Shown here in pieces: positions 5,124-6,229 of a stretch of DNA of 6,229 nucleotides; positions within the stretch are counted from its first letter, which is position 1; each line of letters begins with the position of its first letter. The notes under the pieces are model-generated. The model was not told where the DNA came from, searched no databases, and worked only from the letters and a program-made list of their open reading frames with translations. The position numbers and the translations under genes were made by a program. This DNA comes from Gammaproteobacteria bacterium (GTDB taxonomy: Bacteria > Pseudomonadota > Gammaproteobacteria > Pseudomonadales > Halieaceae), in assembly GCA_002748505.1 (NCBI GenBank), contig PDSN01000065.1:1-6229 (forward strand), given 5' to 3'.

Positions 5124-6229
5124 TATCTGCCCTCCACAATCCAGGTGTCTTTACTGCCGCCGCCCTGGGATGAATTCACCACCAGTGAACCCTCTACCAT
5201 GGCCACGCGGGTTAAGCCGCCCGCAGTCACCCAACTGTTTTTTCCCTGTAAAATGAAGGGGCGTAAATCCAAATGCCGCGGCGCCACCTCGTCACCACAA
5301 TAGGTAGGTGCTGTCGATAGCGACAAAGTGGGCTGGGCGATATAATTGCGCGGATTTTCTTCAATCAGTTTTGCAACTCTTTTGCGCTCGGCCTCGCTGG
5401 CATGAGGGCCTATCAACAAGCCGTAACCGCCCGATTCATTGGCGGGTTTAACCACCAACTTGTCGAGATTGTTGAGCACATACTCGCGGTCTTTTTCGTA
5501 CATACACAACCATGTTTTCACCCCCGCAATAAGCGGTTTTTCATTTAAATAATAACGCACCATATCCGGCACAAAAGCATAGACCACCTTGTCGTCGGCC
5601 ACGCCGCTGCCGGGCGCATTGGCGATGGCGACTTTACCGGCTTTCCAGGCGCGCAGCAGGCCTGGCACACCAAGCACAGAATCTTCGCGAAAAACTTCAG
5701 GGTCCATAAAGTCTTCATCGATACGACGGTAAACCACATCGACGCGGGAAGGGCCATCGACCGTGCGCATATACACCGCATCGTCACCGGCGACGAACAG
5801 GTCACCGCCCTCGACCAATTCGGCGCCCATACCCTGCGCCAAAAACGCGTGTTCAAAATAGGCCGAGTTGTAAATGCCTGGGGTCAGCACCGCAATGCAG
5901 GGGCGGCGCACTTGTCTGGGTGACAAAGAGGCAAGCGTTGCAAACAACTGGGAAGGATAATTATCCACCGGCAAGATACTGTAGTTTTCAAACAGCTCCG
6001 GCAAAACGCGCTTGGTAATTTCTCGATTTTCTACCATGTAGGACACACCGGAAGGCACACGTAAATTATCTTCCAGCACATAAAACTTACCATCGCTATG
6101 ACGAATCAGATCACTGCCGCAGACGTGTGCCCAGACACCAAAACGCGGGGTGTGGCCAACGCACTGAGGTTTGAAGTTGGGCGACTCCAACACCACGTCA
6201 GCCGGTATCACGCCTTCTTTGAAAATGCG
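5123..6229 (-). CDS. Circularly permuted type-2 ATP-grasp protein (DUF404/DUF407, COG2308), 5'-truncated
   Basis: This protein belongs to the circularly permuted ATP-grasp family. It is inferred to be a carboxylate-amine ligase that makes an amide or peptide bond on an unknown substrate. The frame is open to the window edge: the GTG at 6211 is an internal Val, since RIFKEG before it continues the family sequence (G-V-I-P-A-D-V-V-L). The 368 visible residues lack roughly the first 100 of the usual ~470. Numbered from the edge, landmarks are VLEDNLRVPSGVSY (51-64, with EDN), YRRIDEDFMDPE (167-178), ANAPGSGVADDK (near 203-214), the likely ATP-binding Lys in VVKPANESGGYG (near 259-270), STAPT, RHLDLRPF (near 318-325) and SSQGGGSKDTW near the C-terminus. 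All expected motifs are intact. It is the first visible gene of the operon, with the alpha-E start overlapping its TAA. The promoter and any earlier genes lie outside the window. Confidence 0.94.
   Translation of the reverse strand, partial: RIFKEGVIPADVVLESPNFKPQCVGHTPRFGVWAHVCGSDLIRHSDGKFYVLEDNLRVPSGVSYMVENREITKRVLPELFENYSILPVDNYPSQLFATLASLSPRQVRRPCIAVLTPGIYNSAYFEHAFLAQGMGAELVEGGDLFVAGDDAVYMRTVDGPSRVDVVYRRIDEDFMDPEVFREDSVLGVPGLLRAWKAGKVAIANAPGSGVADDKVVYAFVPDMVRYYLNEKPLIAGVKTWLCMYEKDREYVLNNLDKLVVKPANESGGYGLLIGPHASEAERKRVAKLIEENPRNYIAQPTLSLSTAPTYCGDEVAPRHLDLRPFILQGKNSWVTAGGLTRVAMVEGSLVVNSSQGGGSKDTWIVEGR
5130..5135 (-). promoter_or_regulatory. Ribosome binding site of alpha-E gene, inside the ATP-grasp coding end
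   Basis: The minus strand reads GGAGGG, CAGATA, ATG. This strong Shine-Dalgarno sequence lies within the last codons of the upstream ATP-grasp gene. It selects the ATG at 5123 over the one at 5117 and would serve re-initiation at the TAATG junction. Confidence 0.65.

Noticed and set aside
5123..6211. ATP-grasp gene starting at the GTG at 6211
   Set aside because: The GTG is the Val of the conserved G-V-I-P-A-D-V-V-L segment, and the frame stays open to the window end.

Overview
The window reads as ordinary, gene-dense chromosome of a Gram-negative bacterium. It is most likely a gammaproteobacterium, perhaps a marine or polysaccharide-degrading lineage. That placement is an inference from three things: moderate GC content, an AlkJ-like GMC dehydrogenase, a PEP-CTERM exported protein, and a proteobacterial-type Anbu peptidase neighbourhood. 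No phage, transposon, CRISPR or RNA gene was recognised.

Layout. (1) 1-1452, plus strand: the C-terminal ~483 residues of a GMC-family FAD alcohol/choline-type dehydrogenase, cut off by the window start. (2) 1438-1463: a perfect 11-bp hairpin whose loop holds the GMC stop codon, probably a bidirectional terminator for this convergent pair. (3) 1490-2086, minus strand: a small secreted PEP-CTERM protein with a CCxG motif. (4) 2087-2395: a 309-bp divergent intergenic region holding the control signals of the PEP-CTERM gene and the Anbu gene. (5) 2396-3145, plus strand: Anbu, a proteasome/HslV-related N-terminal-threonine peptidase. (6) 6229-3142, minus strand: a tightly coupled three-gene operon in the order circularly permuted ATP-grasp protein (5' end outside the window), alpha-E domain protein, zinc-ribbon zincin-like metallopeptidase. 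Its last stop codon overlaps the Anbu stop codon tail to tail.

The notable system is the Anbu locus. Anbu, the type-2 circularly permuted ATP-grasp protein and the alpha-E protein are known genomic partners, usually together with a transglutaminase-like protein. Comparative genomics has proposed that such sets make or attach a peptide-like modification and process it with the peptidase, but the biochemistry is unsettled. Here the set is split into two convergent transcription units. No transglutaminase is visible, and a zinc metallopeptidase with a treble-clef/ribbon-like N-terminus occupies the third operon position. Nothing in the sequence links the GMC dehydrogenase or the PEP-CTERM protein functionally to this system.
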